Of a stretch of 64,000 bases of DNA, positions 15,543-25,257 are shown piece by piece (position 1 is the first letter of the stretch; the number at the start of each line of letters is the position of its first letter). A program made the translations under genes and the position numbers. A model generated the notes under the pieces. That model saw only the letters and a program-made list of their open reading frames with translations. It was not told the origin of the DNA and did not search any database. The stretch is from Liquorilactobacillus uvarum DSM 19971 (GTDB lineage Bacteria; Bacillota; Bacilli; Lactobacillales; Lactobacillaceae), in assembly GCF_001434935.1 (NCBI RefSeq), contig NZ_AZEG01000001.1, positions 4,914 to 68,913 on the forward strand. Direction: 5' to 3'.

Positions 15543-17246
15543 ATGAACAAGAAACAAAAAATAATCACTTTTTCAATGGCAATCGGTATCTTTTTATGTA
15601 TGCTTGACACAACAATCATGAATATTGCATTGCCAAAAATTCAAACAGGCCTGAATGTTAGCTTGGAAAGCCTTTCATGGGCTTTAAACATTTACACAAT
15701 TATATTTGCCGTTTTAACAATTCCTTTTGCAAGAATTGCAGATCTTTTTGGCAAAAACAAGGTTTATCTGATTGGTTTAGCTGCTTTCATGCTCGGTTCG
15801 TTATTTTCTGGAATTGCAGCAAATACTATTTGGCTAGTTATCGGACGCGGAATTCAGAGCCTCGGGGCAGCAATTGTTTTTCCAGCCAGCATGACAATCG
15901 GCATCTCATCAGTTAGCCTCAAAGACAGAAAAACTGTACTGACCGTCTTAGGGATCACACAAGGCCTAGCGGCAGCGCTTGGTCCGACTGTAGGTGGAAT
16001 CATCACACAATATCTGAACTGGCGCTATATTTTCTTTATTAACCTTCCTCTGATCACTCTGGCATTATTTTTGGCAATTTGTCTCCTACCGCTCAAAAAT
16101 GAAAAAGTCGTCAATGCCAAAATCGACTTACCTGGAATGTTCTTATCGATGATAATGCTATTTTCACTAACACTTATACTGATCAAAGGAAATGACTGGG
16201 GTTGGCATAGCAGCTCCATTATCATACTTGTAGCTACGGTTCCTCTTTCCTTGGGTCTATTCGTCATTATTGAACATTACAGCCATGCACCTATGATCCC
16301 GCTTGCCTTATTTAGGGAAAGGCAATTCGTTGGTGCAGTACTTGCAATGACTCTAAGTAGTATTTTTTTAGTAGGAATTATGGTCATCATGCCAACTTTT
16401 TTTACTACCGTTCTCGAGAAGAGCGAATTAACAGCAGCACTTATGATCACGCCAACTTCATTGATGATTTTCTTTTTATCCCCCGTTGGCGGACGTCTTG
16501 TCGAAACAACCGGTCCACGTTTGATGATGCTGCTAGGTTTCCTTTTAATGATTGCAGGCTACATAGTTCTTGCTATTATTGACCCAGAACATTACAACCA
16601 ACTGGTAATCAGCTTTATGTTGATCGGAGGTGGATTTGGAATAATTGCTGGTCCAATAGTTATCTTGGGAGCCTCAAATTTCACGGGAGAACTTTTAACT
16701 GCATCTCAAAGTGTCTTAGGACTTTTTAGACAAATCGGAACCCTGCTGGCCGTTGCTGTCTTTGTCTCCTCCTTAACAACTAACTTAAAAACAGCTAAAA
16801 CACGCTCGCTCAACAATGCTGACGCACGCATTGAAGCAGCTGCACTGCCACATGCATCCAAAAAAGCTTTTAAAGAAAATGTCAAAAAAGCTCTTGAACA
16901 TGGAGAGACTGCTAATAAATCGCAGTCAGCTATGACTGTCAGAGCCAAAACCATCACTAAAACAAGATATAAAGCAGTTTTGGCGCGCATTCCTAATGGT
17001 TCATCTCTCCCCGAAACTGCAAAACAAAATATCTACGCAAAAGTATCTGCCCGAGTTAAACAAAACATTAAACACCAAAGATCAATAGTTTTATTTGTAA
17101 CAAAACGCATAAAACAAGATATCAAACGCAATCTGAAACAAGCCTTCTTGAGCCCATACCGCAAGGCAGTCCCTTTTATTATATTGTCAGGATTCTCAAG
17201 CTTCTTATTTTATCGCAAGAAGGACTATCATCATATGTCATCTTAA
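15543..17246 (+). CDS. DHA2 family MFS multidrug efflux protein
   Basis: 567 residues, 14 membrane helices of the EmrB/QacA type. Motif C-like ALGPTVGGIITQYLNWRYIFFINLPL and motif D1 LDTTIMNIALPKIQ are clear; SLKDRKTVLTVLGITQGLAAALGP covers motif C. It exports lipophilic drugs in exchange for protons. ATG at 15543 has AAGGAG 8 bases before it. An unusual trait is a stretch of about 130 residues near the C-terminus (about 405-540), rich in Ala and Lys, before the last helix; it would form a large basic extracytoplasmic loop. Probably controlled by the divergent TetR gene. A terminator follows at 17285. Confidence 0.9.
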   Translation: MNKKQKIITFSMAIGIFLCMLDTTIMNIALPKIQTGLNVSLESLSWALNIYTIIFAVLTIPFARIADLFGKNKVYLIGLAAFMLGSLFSGIAANTIWLVIGRGIQSLGAAIVFPASMTIGISSVSLKDRKTVLTVLGITQGLAAALGPTVGGIITQYLNWRYIFFINLPLITLALFLAICLLPLKNEKVVNAKIDLPGMFLSMIMLFSLTLILIKGNDWGWHSSSIIILVATVPLSLGLFVIIEHYSHAPMIPLALFRERQFVGAVLAMTLSSIFLVGIMVIMPTFFTTVLEKSELTAALMITPTSLMIFFLSPVGGRLVETTGPRLMMLLGFLLMIAGYIVLAIIDPEHYNQLVISFMLIGGGFGIIAGPIVILGASNFTGELLTASQSVLGLFRQIGTLLAVAVFVSSLTTNLKTAKTRSLNNADARIEAAALPHASKKAFKENVKKALEHGETANKSQSAMTVRAKTITKTRYKAVLARIPNGSSLPETAKQNIYAKVSARVKQNIKHQRSIVLFVTKRIKQDIKRNLKQAFLSPYRKAVPFIILSGFSSFLFYRKKDYHHMSS

Positions 17247-17284
17247 GTTTTAATTAACCAAGTTCGTATAATAAAAGTTAAAAT

Positions 17285-17324
17285 AAAGGACCGAGCCAAA
17301 ATAACTTCTGACTCAGTCCTTTTT
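17285..17324 (+). terminator. Terminator of the DHA2 exporter gene
   Basis: AAAGGACCGAG (17285-17295) pairs with CTCAGTCCTTT (17312-17322, one mismatch) and is followed by T. Confidence 0.75.
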
Positions 17325-17338
17325 GTCTGCAGGTAAAA

Positions 17339-17695
17339 CTAAGATTTTTCCGGATAGTAATCCTTCCCAAGCTGTTTTTTAATTTTATTTTTGGTTAAAT
17401 CAATATCTTTTACTTTATCTCTCAGATCAGCCGGTGTATCCAAGTATTTTTCCCAGACATCTTCCATGGCCTCACTAATTCTTTTAAAGTCCGCTTTATC
17501 TGAGGATAATTCTTCATCAATAAAAATGAAACTCGGTACAGTTCTGGGCTGAATCTTACCATTATAAAGAAGCTGAATTTTCTGACAAGTATATCCTAAC
17601 TCGTTTCCAATACCAACCTTGTAAGCAGCGTTAAGCTCTGGGTCGCGATGGTTGGCCGGTACATATTTGAAAAAATACGGATTAAACAATCTCAT
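17339..17695 (-). CDS. Hypothetical cytosolic protein
   Basis: 118 residues, mixed charge, no membrane helix or signal peptide. It has an excellent ribosome site (AAGGAGGTG) and is clearly a gene. I do not recognise the family. Notable stretches are FKYVPANHRDPELNAAYKVG at the start, VPSFIFIDEELSSDKADFKR in the middle and a Lys-rich C-terminus. It stands alone between the exporter (convergent) and the arginine-type operon (same strand, about 290 bases downstream). Confidence 0.6.
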   Translation of the reverse strand: MRLFNPYFFKYVPANHRDPELNAAYKVGIGNELGYTCQKIQLLYNGKIQPRTVPSFIFIDEELSSDKADFKRISEAMEDVWEKYLDTPADLRDKVKDIDLTKNKIKKQLGKDYYPEKS

Positions 17696-17908
17696 AGCTG
17701 CACCTCCTTCACTTTATAGGCTTAGTATAGCGTTTTCATAAAATAGATGCCAACATTGTGAATTCTATAATGTTCAAAAAGATGCTTGAACATAAAGTTT
17801 ACTACAAGCAATAATGGTTCATGATATGGTACTGACTATGCGCTTAAAACAGTGAAAATTGATTTTTATTTTTAAAATATGCTAGTTCATAGAGCGCAGA
17901 TCACACTA

Positions 17909-17942
17909 AAAAAGACTGTGACAAAACTCCACTTTTGTCGCA
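17909..17942 (-). terminator. Terminator of the ArcT-like gene
   Basis: On the minus strand TGCGACAAAA pairs with TTTTGTCACA and is followed by GTCTTTTTT. The same TGTGACAAAA-type hairpin recurs at 45876-45915. Confidence 0.75.
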
Positions 17943-17983
17943 ACCTTACATTCCAAGTTTCATAACAACCTATTTATTACTTT

Positions 17984-19114
17984 TTATTTATCAAATTTTC
18001 TGAGATGCTGAGTTAATAATGCCAATCCCTGTTCTAAAGTTTTTTTATCACAACAATAGCCCAAACGTGCATGTTGAGGTACCCCAAAGGCCGTTCCTGG
18101 AACGAGTAGGACACCGGTATTCTTTAGCAGTGAGACACAAAACGAATAGTCATCTTCTGGAATATCAAGTTTAATAAATGAAGTTGGCACATTTTTAGGC
18201 AAAACCAATTCAACTCTTGGTTCTTTTTCAATCCATTTTTTAACGATTTCTAAGTTGTCGATTACAATTTTCTGATTTCGTTGAAGAATTTTCGCCCTGT
18301 TTGACAAGGCCAAGACAGCTAATTCATCGTCCAATACTCCGCTGCTAATTAAAGTATAGTCACGATACTTTCGAAAAAGATTAACAATCTCACTGTCTGG
18401 AGAAGCAATCCAACCTATTCTGAGTCCTGGAAGCGAATAAGTTTTTGACAAAGAATTAGTAGCGATTCCTTTTTCATAAACATCCGCAATTGAAACAAAA
18501 TCATCGCTATCCACTAAAGGAGAATAAACTTCATCGACAACAACATATGCATCCGCTTTGCGAGCAATAGCTGCAACTCGCTCAAGTGCTATTCGATCAA
18601 GCAATGTCCCGGTTGGATTATTCGCATTATTCAAACAGATAATTTTAGTTGCTGGAGTAACAACAGCCGCCAGTTTTTCCAAATCAAGCTGCCAATTGGC
18701 AGCTTCCTCCAAGCGGACAAAATCCACATGTGCTCCAAGCGAGCGTGGTATGTCATAAAGCTGTTGATAAGTGGGAAAAGTTGTAACAACATGGTCTCCT
18801 GGATTCAAAAGCGCATAAAGTGCCAACATATTTGCTCCTGTTGATCCATTGGTTTGCAAAACATTCGCAGTAGGAATCTTCTGGTAAAATTTTGCAACAA
18901 GTTTCTTAAATGTTGGTGAACCTTCGATCCAGCCATAATCCAATTCTTTACTGCTAAGTTTTTCAAAAAAAGCAGTAACTGTCATCCCGCCTAAATTTGT
19001 TAGTTCTTTTAATGTTAAAGCCGCAATCGAACTCTGTGAGATATCATAACGAGCTTCTTTCTCCCATTTATTCAGCCACTCTTCAACACCAAACTTTGCT
19101 ATTTCGATAACCAT
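17984..19114 (-). CDS. arcT: ArcT-like class I/II PLP-dependent aminotransferase
   Basis: 376 residues, fold type I. Features: IEGSPTFKKLVAKFY, NGSTGANMLALYALLNPGD, NANNPTGTLL, DEVYSP and the PLP lysine in SLSKTYSLPGLRIGW (about 238). The opening pattern (FGVEEWLNKWE, then DISQSSIAALTLKEL) resembles ArcT, the aminotransferase found in lactobacillus arginine deiminase operons, whose substrate is not settled. The gene lies 297 bases downstream of the Sad-like dehydrogenase on the same strand and may be read from the same message or from its own promoter. It ends in the hairpin at 17909-17942. General function is certain; the ArcT name is a recognition call. Confidence 0.75.
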   Translation of the reverse strand: MVIEIAKFGVEEWLNKWEKEARYDISQSSIAALTLKELTNLGGMTVTAFFEKLSSKELDYGWIEGSPTFKKLVAKFYQKIPTANVLQTNGSTGANMLALYALLNPGDHVVTTFPTYQQLYDIPRSLGAHVDFVRLEEAANWQLDLEKLAAVVTPATKIICLNNANNPTGTLLDRIALERVAAIARKADAYVVVDEVYSPLVDSDDFVSIADVYEKGIATNSLSKTYSLPGLRIGWIASPDSEIVNLFRKYRDYTLISSGVLDDELAVLALSNRAKILQRNQKIVIDNLEIVKKWIEKEPRVELVLPKNVPTSFIKLDIPEDDYSFCVSLLKNTGVLLVPGTAFGVPQHARLGYCCDKKTLEQGLALLTQHLRKFDK

Positions 19115-19411
19115 CGCTCCAATCTAAATTAATTGCTTGTGTTACTGGCATTCGGATTGTAGTATCACCGCTCTTTGAGTTCGTTGATTAATGTTAAAAG
19201 TTACCAGCAGACACGTATTTTTTATCTTCTCGCCGCACATAATTTTGTCATGCGGATCTCTTGATATTCTAAAATAATATGTCTTAAAAAGATTTTTAAC
19301 ACAAAAAAGAATTTAAGATATTCGTTTATTTGAATATGTTAAATTCTCTTTTTAACGAAAATAACTTGTGGTCAAAAATAATTTGAATACGTTATTTCCA
19401 GTATTATCCGT

Positions 19412-20776
19412 TTAATTAAATACGATAATTTTTTGATTAGTGAATTCATACAAGCCCAGATCACTCATTTCACGTCCATAGCCGGAATTTTTTACCCCGC
19501 CAAAGGGTAACTCTGGGTATGCTCCAGAGGGACGGTTAATAAAGACTTGGCCTGTTTCAATTTGTGAAGCAACCCGATGGGCGCGTTCTTCGTCTTTTCC
19601 ATAAACTGCTCCTGCTAAACCGAAATCTGAATCATTTGCTAAAGCAACAACCTGCTCATCATTTTCAACAACAAAGACCTGTGCAACTGGACCGAAGAAT
19701 TCCTGACGATAAGCTGGATTATCAGGCGCAATATCAGCCAGAACGACTGGTTTGAAGAAGTTGCCTTGACCTTCAACAACCCCACCATCAACCAAGATTT
19801 CTGCACCGTGTTGAACCGCCTCATCAACCTGAGTCTGTAATCCAACAGCCGCACTATGGGAAGAAAGCGGTGCTAGTTCAGTTGTCTCATCAAGTGGATC
19901 ACCCATTTTCTTGGCGGCAAAAGTCTGCTTGATACCTTCAATAAATTCCTCAGCAACAGCCTTTTCAACAATAAAACGTTTAGCTGACGTACAAACTTGA
20001 CCAGAGTTGCGCAATCTTGCTGCCGTAGCATCCGCAATGGCGAGCTTCAAATCTGCATCATCTAAAATAGCAAAAGCATCACTTCCACCAAGTTCCATTG
20101 TCGATTTGATCAAACTTTTACCAGCAGCACCAGCAATCGTTCGTCCAGCTGCTTCTGAACCCGTCAAGGCTACTCCTTGAACTCTCTTATCCGCAATGAT
20201 TTTTGAAACTTGATCATGCGATACAAAAAGATTCTTAAATGCTCCTTCTTCCCAACCTGCTTCTTGAACCAACTTTTCCAACAATTCTGCACAACCAGCA
20301 ACAATCCCCGCATGTTTCAAAACAACTGGATTACCAATCAAATAGTTAGGTGCCAATACACGTACAACCTGTGAATACGGAAAGTTCCAGGGCTCAACAC
20401 TCGCAATGATGCCTAATGAATGATATTCCAAGAAAGCTTTTTTGCCCGCCCCATATGAGTATGGTTTAGGCTGGAGCAAGGCAGCATTATTTGCATAATA
20501 CTCTGCAAGCTTTGCACATAATTCCACTTCACCACGGCCTTCACTGAGCCGTTTTCCCATATTAAGCGCCGCCTCACGCGCCAATTTTTCCTTGTTTTTA
20601 AGTAAAACTGCCCCAAAACGTTTTAGCTTTTCCGCCCTAACTGCGACAGCAACTTTTTTTTGCTGCTGATAGAATTCTTCAGCTTTATTTAAAGCTGTTT
20701 CAACTTCAGCATCGCTGAGTGTTGCAAATTTTTTGAGCACTTTTCCGCTATACGGATTGACTACGGTATACCCCAT
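19412..20776 (-). CDS. gabD: Succinate-semialdehyde dehydrogenase (Sad/YneI type)
   Basis: 454 residues of the aldehyde dehydrogenase superfamily. It oxidises succinate semialdehyde, or a similar omega-semialdehyde, with NAD(P). The family signatures are PWNFPYSQV, TGSEAAGRTIAG, the general base in ELGGSDAF, the nucleophile Cys in NSGQVCTSAKRF (about 261), and EFFGPVAQVF. The length and the NSGQVC / SGAYPELPFGGVKNSGYGRE pattern match the Sad/YneI branch more than GabD1. The start ATG overlaps the stop codon of the GabT-like gene (TAATG), so the two are translationally coupled. Together they would convert a C4 amino compound to the acid. Confidence 0.85.
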   Translation of the reverse strand: MGYTVVNPYSGKVLKKFATLSDAEVETALNKAEEFYQQQKKVAVAVRAEKLKRFGAVLLKNKEKLAREAALNMGKRLSEGRGEVELCAKLAEYYANNAALLQPKPYSYGAGKKAFLEYHSLGIIASVEPWNFPYSQVVRVLAPNYLIGNPVVLKHAGIVAGCAELLEKLVQEAGWEEGAFKNLFVSHDQVSKIIADKRVQGVALTGSEAAGRTIAGAAGKSLIKSTMELGGSDAFAILDDADLKLAIADATAARLRNSGQVCTSAKRFIVEKAVAEEFIEGIKQTFAAKKMGDPLDETTELAPLSSHSAAVGLQTQVDEAVQHGAEILVDGGVVEGQGNFFKPVVLADIAPDNPAYRQEFFGPVAQVFVVENDEQVVALANDSDFGLAGAVYGKDEERAHRVASQIETGQVFINRPSGAYPELPFGGVKNSGYGREMSDLGLYEFTNQKIIVFN

Positions 20777-22062
20777 TAGCTTTCACCCACTTCTTTCAAA
20801 CTTGAGCCAATGCTCGTATCAAGAATTGCAATAGCCTTATCCACATCGCTCTTTTCGATGATCAATGGCGGAATAAATCTGATTACATTATGAAAAACAC
20901 CGCAATTCAGCAAAATTAAATGCTGCTGCAAAGCTTTCTCACGAACCTTCGCAACTAATGCAGTTGCTGGTTTTCCACCATCCTTGCGAAACTCGATTGC
21001 AATCATCAATCCCAACCCGCGTACACTGCTGATAACTGGATATTTTTCCTGCAGTTTTTGAAGTTTGACGGTAAAGTAAGCCCCAACGGTTTTAACATGC
21101 TCTAAAAAATCAGTATCCATGATATCTAAAACAGCTGATCCGGCAGCACAAGCCAACGGATTCCCACCAAATGTTCCACCATGAGCTCCAGGTTCCCATT
21201 TATCCATGTATTCTTTTTTACCGATCACTGCGCTCAAAGGTATTCCATTTGCGATCCCCTTGGCCGAGGTCAAGACATCAGGTTGAATGCCATAATGATC
21301 TTTAGCAAATAAATTACCAGTTCGCCCATATCCACTTTGAACTTCATCAAAAATCAACAAAATACCAAAGCGATCACAGATTTCGCGTAACTTGACCAAA
21401 AATTCTTTTGGAGCTGGAAGGTAACCACCCTCACCTTGCACAGGTTCAACAACAATACAAGCTGTTTGGGATGGTGCCAGTATGTTATGAAAAACCTGTT
21501 CCAACTGTTCTAGACAGCGGGCAACTTCTTCTTTTTCGCTCAACTTAGTATTATAGATATCAGGAAAGTCAACGTGATAGACAGGTGGCAGGACGCCTTC
21601 ATAATTCTTGCGATACTGTGCGTTCGAGGCAGTCATTGCTGCAGTCAAAAGTGTACGCCCATGAAAAGAACTATTGAAAGCTATAATACCGCTTCGCTTG
21701 GTCACGCTTAACGCAAGTTTAACCGCACCTTCATTAGCTTCGGCACCACTATTGGAAAAATAAACTTTATAATCATTTCCAACACGAGCAACTAGTTTTT
21801 CTGCCAACTCAATATATGAAGGATAGTAAACAACATTATGTCCTCCATGAACAAGGTCATGTAGTTGTTTTTCAATTGCTTCAACCACAATCGGATTATT
21901 GTGCCCGCAATTAACTACTCCAACACCTGCTGCGAAATCAAGATACTTCTCACCCTTTTCGTCAGTCAAGTAAGCACCTTGACCTTTTACGATTCCTAGT
22001 TTTGTTGCGCGTTTAGCCACCGGTGGTAAAACTGTTAACGATCGTTCATATAATGATTTCAA
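20776..22062 (-). CDS. gabT: GabT-like class III aminotransferase
   Basis: About 428 residues, PLP fold type I class III. Features: GVGVVNCGHNNPIVVEAI, FSNSGAEANEGAVKLAL, FHGRTLLTAAMT, the cofactor Asp in IFDEVQSGYGRTG, the PLP lysine in TSAKGIANGIPLSAV and GGTFGGNPLACAA. The sequence is closest in character to 4-aminobutyrate aminotransferase, but ornithine-type or other omega-amino substrates are possible. Start: AAGGAGTG lies about 10 bases before the TTG at 22062; a TTG at 22086 would put the ribosome site inside the coding sequence. Coupled to the Sad-like gene and directly downstream of the amino-acid ABC importer genes. Confidence 0.85.
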   Translation of the reverse strand: MKSLYERSLTVLPPVAKRATKLGIVKGQGAYLTDEKGEKYLDFAAGVGVVNCGHNNPIVVEAIEKQLHDLVHGGHNVVYYPSYIELAEKLVARVGNDYKVYFSNSGAEANEGAVKLALSVTKRSGIIAFNSSFHGRTLLTAAMTASNAQYRKNYEGVLPPVYHVDFPDIYNTKLSEKEEVARCLEQLEQVFHNILAPSQTACIVVEPVQGEGGYLPAPKEFLVKLREICDRFGILLIFDEVQSGYGRTGNLFAKDHYGIQPDVLTSAKGIANGIPLSAVIGKKEYMDKWEPGAHGGTFGGNPLACAAGSAVLDIMDTDFLEHVKTVGAYFTVKLQKLQEKYPVISSVRGLGLMIAIEFRKDGGKPATALVAKVREKALQQHLILLNCGVFHNVIRFIPPLIIEKSDVDKAIAILDTSIGSSLKEVGES

Positions 22063-22086
22063 TTTTACTTCACTCCTTGCGAACAA

Positions 22087-22830
22087 CTACATGACTTTAG
22101 ATAAGAATGATTGTGTCCGCGTATTATTTGTTTCTTTGAAGATATGCTTAGCCGTCCCACTGTCAGCAATCATGCCATCGTCCATGAAGAGAACTTTATC
22201 AGCAATATTTTGTGCAAATGACATCTCATGTGTAACGATAATCATCGTCATCCCATTTTTAGCCAACCTCTCCATTACACCTAAAACATCGCCAACCATT
22301 TCCGGATCAAGTGCCGAAGTTGGTTCATCGAAAAGCATAACTTCAGGATTCATTGCCAGAGCACGGGCAATCGCAACACGCTGCTGCTGTCCACCTGACA
22401 ATGACTGCGGATATGCATCGGCTTTCTCTGATAAATCGACCTGTTTGAGCAACTCGTGTGCGTGTGCAATAGCCTCTTGCGGAGTAGCAATTTTTAATTT
22501 TATCGGCGAAAAAGTTATATTCTCAAGGACGGTCTTGTGCGGAAAAAGATTGAACTGCTGAAAAACCATTCCCATTTTCTGCCGCAGCAAACGTAACTTT
22601 TCTTTGCTGGCGCCATTCACATTCTCGCCTTCAAACAGGACCTTACCTTCATAATCATCTTCTAGACGATTCAAACAACGCAGCAAGGTGCTTTTCCCAC
22701 TCCCAGAAGGGCCAATTAGAACAACTTTTTCAGATTTTTTAACATCAAATGAAATATCTTTTAAAACCACATTATCGCCAAAAGCCTTTTTAAGGCTGCT
22801 GACCTCAATAATACTTTCTCCAGCACTCAT
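22087..22830 (-). CDS. Amino-acid ABC transporter ATP-binding protein
   Basis: 247 residues of the polar amino acid (GlnQ/ArtM) ATPase group. Walker [11 protein letters not shown]-loop [20 protein letters not shown], signature [15 protein letters not shown], Walker [15 protein letters not shown] and the switch His in VTHEMSFAQ are all intact. It energises the permease encoded at 22846-23532, probably as a homodimer. RBS GAGAGGGG upstream of the ATG. Its stop is next to the GabT-like gene. Confidence 0.93.
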   Translation of the reverse strand: MSAGESIIEVSSLKKAFGDNVVLKDISFDVKKSEKVVLIGPSGSGKSTLLRCLNRLEDDYEGKVLFEGENVNGASKEKLRLLRQKMGMVFQQFNLFPHKTVLENITFSPIKLKIATPQEAIAHAHELLKQVDLSEKADAYPQSLSGGQQQRVAIARALAMNPEVMLFDEPTSALDPEMVGDVLGVMERLAKNGMTMIIVTHEMSFAQNIADKVLFMDDGMIADSGTAKHIFKETNNTRTQSFLSKVM

Positions 22831-22845
22831 TTTTTTATCCCCTCT

Positions 22846-23532
22846 CTAATTGCTTCGCAGGTACTTGCGTCCCATCTTCTTCTCCAGAAGCTGCATCAGC
22901 TGCGACAAAATAAAGGTCAGGACAAAATAGATCAGTGCGGCAACGATCAGCGGCGGTACAAAGTCATACAGAGTTCCACCGACTCCCAACGCTTGAGCCG
23001 TAACCTCTTGAACACCAATATAGAACAAAACTGACGATTCCTTGACCAAGGAAATAAATTCATTCCCAAGCGCTGGCAAAATATTCCGAACAGCCTGTGG
23101 CAAAACAATTGAAAACATCGTTGTTCTATCACTCAGACCTAGTGAAAGTCCTGCCTCTGTCTGCCCGTTCGAAATGGAAATGATACCAGAACGGAAAATC
23201 TCTGCGGTGTATGCACCTGAGTTAATTCCTAGCGCAATTGATCCTGGAATAACACGATCAAGTCCTGAACCTAAAAACTGAATCTGCGGTACTTCTAAAA
23301 CCTTCGATAAGGTATAGTAAATCAACATTACCTGAATCATAGCGGGAGTTCCTCTGACAATTGCGATATAAACACGTGCAATGTACGAAAGAAACTTTAT
23401 TTTTGAAAGACGCATCATAACGAAAATCAATCCAAGCAAAATTCCGATCATGATCCCGATTATGGAAATAATAATCGTTTGCGCAGTTCCTTCAACAAAC
23501 ACTGGATAGTACTGCTTTAAAAAATCAAACAT
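22846..23532 (-). CDS. Amino-acid ABC transporter permease
   Basis: About 228 residues, five helices, HisM/GlnP type. The binding-protein-dependent transport signature is present around EAGLSLGLSDRTTMFSIVLP, the EAA loop that contacts the ATPase. The upstream helices include IISIIGIMIGILLGLIFVMM. The chosen start is ATG 23532 with AAAGGGTG upstream; a GTG at 23541 overlaps that site. It lies between the binding protein (upstream) and ATPase (downstream) genes with gaps of 25 and 15 bases, forming a complete importer. Confidence 0.92.
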   Translation of the reverse strand: MFDFLKQYYPVFVEGTAQTIIISIIGIMIGILLGLIFVMMRLSKIKFLSYIARVYIAIVRGTPAMIQVMLIYYTLSKVLEVPQIQFLGSGLDRVIPGSIALGINSGAYTAEIFRSGIISISNGQTEAGLSLGLSDRTTMFSIVLPQAVRNILPALGNEFISLVKESSVLFYIGVQEVTAQALGVGGTLYDFVPPLIVAALIYFVLTFILSQLMQLLEKKMGRKYLRSN

Positions 23533-23557
23533 ATTCTTCACCCTTTACTTGATTCGG

Positions 23558-24385
23558 TTAATCTGAATTCTTAGCTTGCAGATCCTCAGCTTTCTTAAAC
23601 ATCTTGTCTAATTCGCCGCTCTTTTTCAGTTTAGTAATTTGTTTATTTACACGTTTCAACAAGGCTTTATCTGATTTCCGTGCCGCAATATTAACAGAAC
23701 GTTGATCTTTTGGTGTCGTTAATTTGACCTTGGCAATTGCATACTTGTCAGGATATTGTCTGATGTAGTTATTAGCAATTTCATTTTCAACGACCACACC
23801 ACTCAACTTGCCTTGCGATAATTCAGTAGTTAAACCAGTTAAAACACCTTCGGTAACAACGTTGCTTCCCTTCAACTGAGACTTAGCAATTGATTCTTGT
23901 GTTGTCGTCTGCTGTGCACCAATTTGCTTGCCCTTAACATCAGAAACACTATTAAATTTATTTGCATCTTTCTTTTGAACTAACAGCACATTTTCAACTG
24001 TGTAATAAGAATTGGAAAAAGCAACAGCCTTTTTACGTTCATTAGTTGAAACCATCCCAGCCATAATCAAATCAATCTTATTATTTTTTAACTCTGAGAT
24101 TAGAGATGGAAATTCTGTATTTTCGATCTTAAGTTTGACACCCAGATCATCCGCAATTTTCTGTGCAATCATCATATCGTAACCAACAATTTTCTTCTTT
24201 CCATTTTGCATAATTGGAAATTCGAAAGGTGCATAGTCTGCAGAAGTCCCCACCACTAAGGTTTTCTTATCCTGAATCTTTTTGACACTGTTATCTGAAT
24301 TTTTATTGCCGCAACCTGCAAGAACAAGTCCTAATGCCATTACTGTTCCAAGCATCCCCAAAGTCTTTTTAAATGTTAATTTCAT
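23558..24385 (-). CDS. Amino-acid ABC transporter substrate-binding lipoprotein
   Basis: 275 residues, SBP family 3. Signal peptide with lipobox LAGC (Cys about 25). The domain opens KKTLVVGTSADYAPFEF, has VGYDMMIAQKIADDLGVKL and the periplasmic-binding signature, then FPSLISELKNNKIDLIMAGM. It binds a polar or cationic amino acid outside the cell; context suggests arginine or an arginine derivative. GGGGGAG precedes the ATG. It is followed by permease and ATPase genes and preceded by the deiminase-family gene. Confidence 0.9.
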   Translation of the reverse strand: MKLTFKKTLGMLGTVMALGLVLAGCGNKNSDNSVKKIQDKKTLVVGTSADYAPFEFPIMQNGKKKIVGYDMMIAQKIADDLGVKLKIENTEFPSLISELKNNKIDLIMAGMVSTNERKKAVAFSNSYYTVENVLLVQKKDANKFNSVSDVKGKQIGAQQTTTQESIAKSQLKGSNVVTEGVLTGLTTELSQGKLSGVVVENEIANNYIRQYPDKYAIAKVKLTTPKDQRSVNIAARKSDKALLKRVNKQITKLKKSGELDKMFKKAEDLQAKNSD

Positions 24386-24406
24386 GATTTCTCCCCCAAT
24401 TTTATA

Positions 24407-25246
24407 TTAGCCACGTTGTAACGGAAAAGTCATACAGTGCGGACCGCCGCCCGCTTTCAAAGTTTCAGTTATATCTAGTTCAATCACTTTCATTCCATGC
24501 GACCGCAGTGATTGATTAACTGCTGTATTTTGTTTCAAAGATAGAACTCGTTTAGCTCCTAAGCTTTCTAGATTGCATCCATGCTTGAAAATAGCCTCTT
24601 CTGGTACTGGAATAATTTCAATTTCCAGTTTTTCCAGCAGTTGTAAAAACGATGTAGGCAGCCCCTCCTTATAGGCAACTGCGAGATGATCATCAACAAG
24701 ATTAAAGCACATATCAAGATGCAGATAGCGCGGATCTGCTGGGACTGGATAAACCTCATATCCCAAAGGTGATAATCCGGCCTTGATTTCCTCAAACCCT
24801 TTCTCGTTTGTACGATCGATAATTCCTACTGCAATTATTTTCTCAGTCAGAAAGGCAAAGTCTCCGCCTTCAAAGTAGCCTTCTTTGACCTCCGTTATCT
24901 TAGGAATTCCCAATTTCTTCATCTTATCTGCGTACGCTTTTCTTTCAGGAAAACGCAGATCTTTTTTAAACCGGCCAAGAATATAACCTTCTTTGACACA
25001 ACCGCCAAAATCACGTGCAAAAACTGCATTTGTCATCTCTGGAGTTGCGGTTTGCTGTTCAACCTTGATTCCAGCCTGACGATAAGCTTCAACAAGCTGT
25101 TCAAATTCAGCAGACAGTTTTTCTCGATCCAATGGTTGATCAGCATATTTTTTTGAAATCTCATTGATCGGTGCTGCTTCTTCCAGATAGGTTGGTGGGC
25201 AGATCAAAACTTTTTTTAACTCAGAAGTTCCATTACGTACAAACAT
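24407..25246 (-). CDS. Arginine deiminase/DDAH-family guanidino hydrolase
   Basis: About 279 residues, pentein fold. Characteristic parts: VFARDFGG (substrate Asp), YFEGGDFAFL (Glu-Gly-Gly-Asp), the catalytic His in RYLHLDMCFN, and the nucleophilic Cys in AGGGPHCMTFPLQ at the C-terminus (about 272). Members attack the guanidino carbon of arginine, methylated arginines or other guanidines through a Cys thioester-like intermediate, releasing ammonia or an amine. Length is nearer dimethylarginine dimethylaminohydrolase than the larger ArcA. Start ATG 25246 has GAGGAG upstream; longer frames overlap the upstream RocB-like gene. Sits between that gene and the importer. Confidence 0.8.
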   Translation of the reverse strand: MFVRNGTSELKKVLICPPTYLEEAAPINEISKKYADQPLDREKLSAEFEQLVEAYRQAGIKVEQQTATPEMTNAVFARDFGGCVKEGYILGRFKKDLRFPERKAYADKMKKLGIPKITEVKEGYFEGGDFAFLTEKIIAVGIIDRTNEKGFEEIKAGLSPLGYEVYPVPADPRYLHLDMCFNLVDDHLAVAYKEGLPTSFLQLLEKLEIEIIPVPEEAIFKHGCNLESLGAKRVLSLKQNTAVNQSLRSHGMKVIELDITETLKAGGGPHCMTFPLQRG

Positions 25247-25257
25247 TGTTCCACTCC

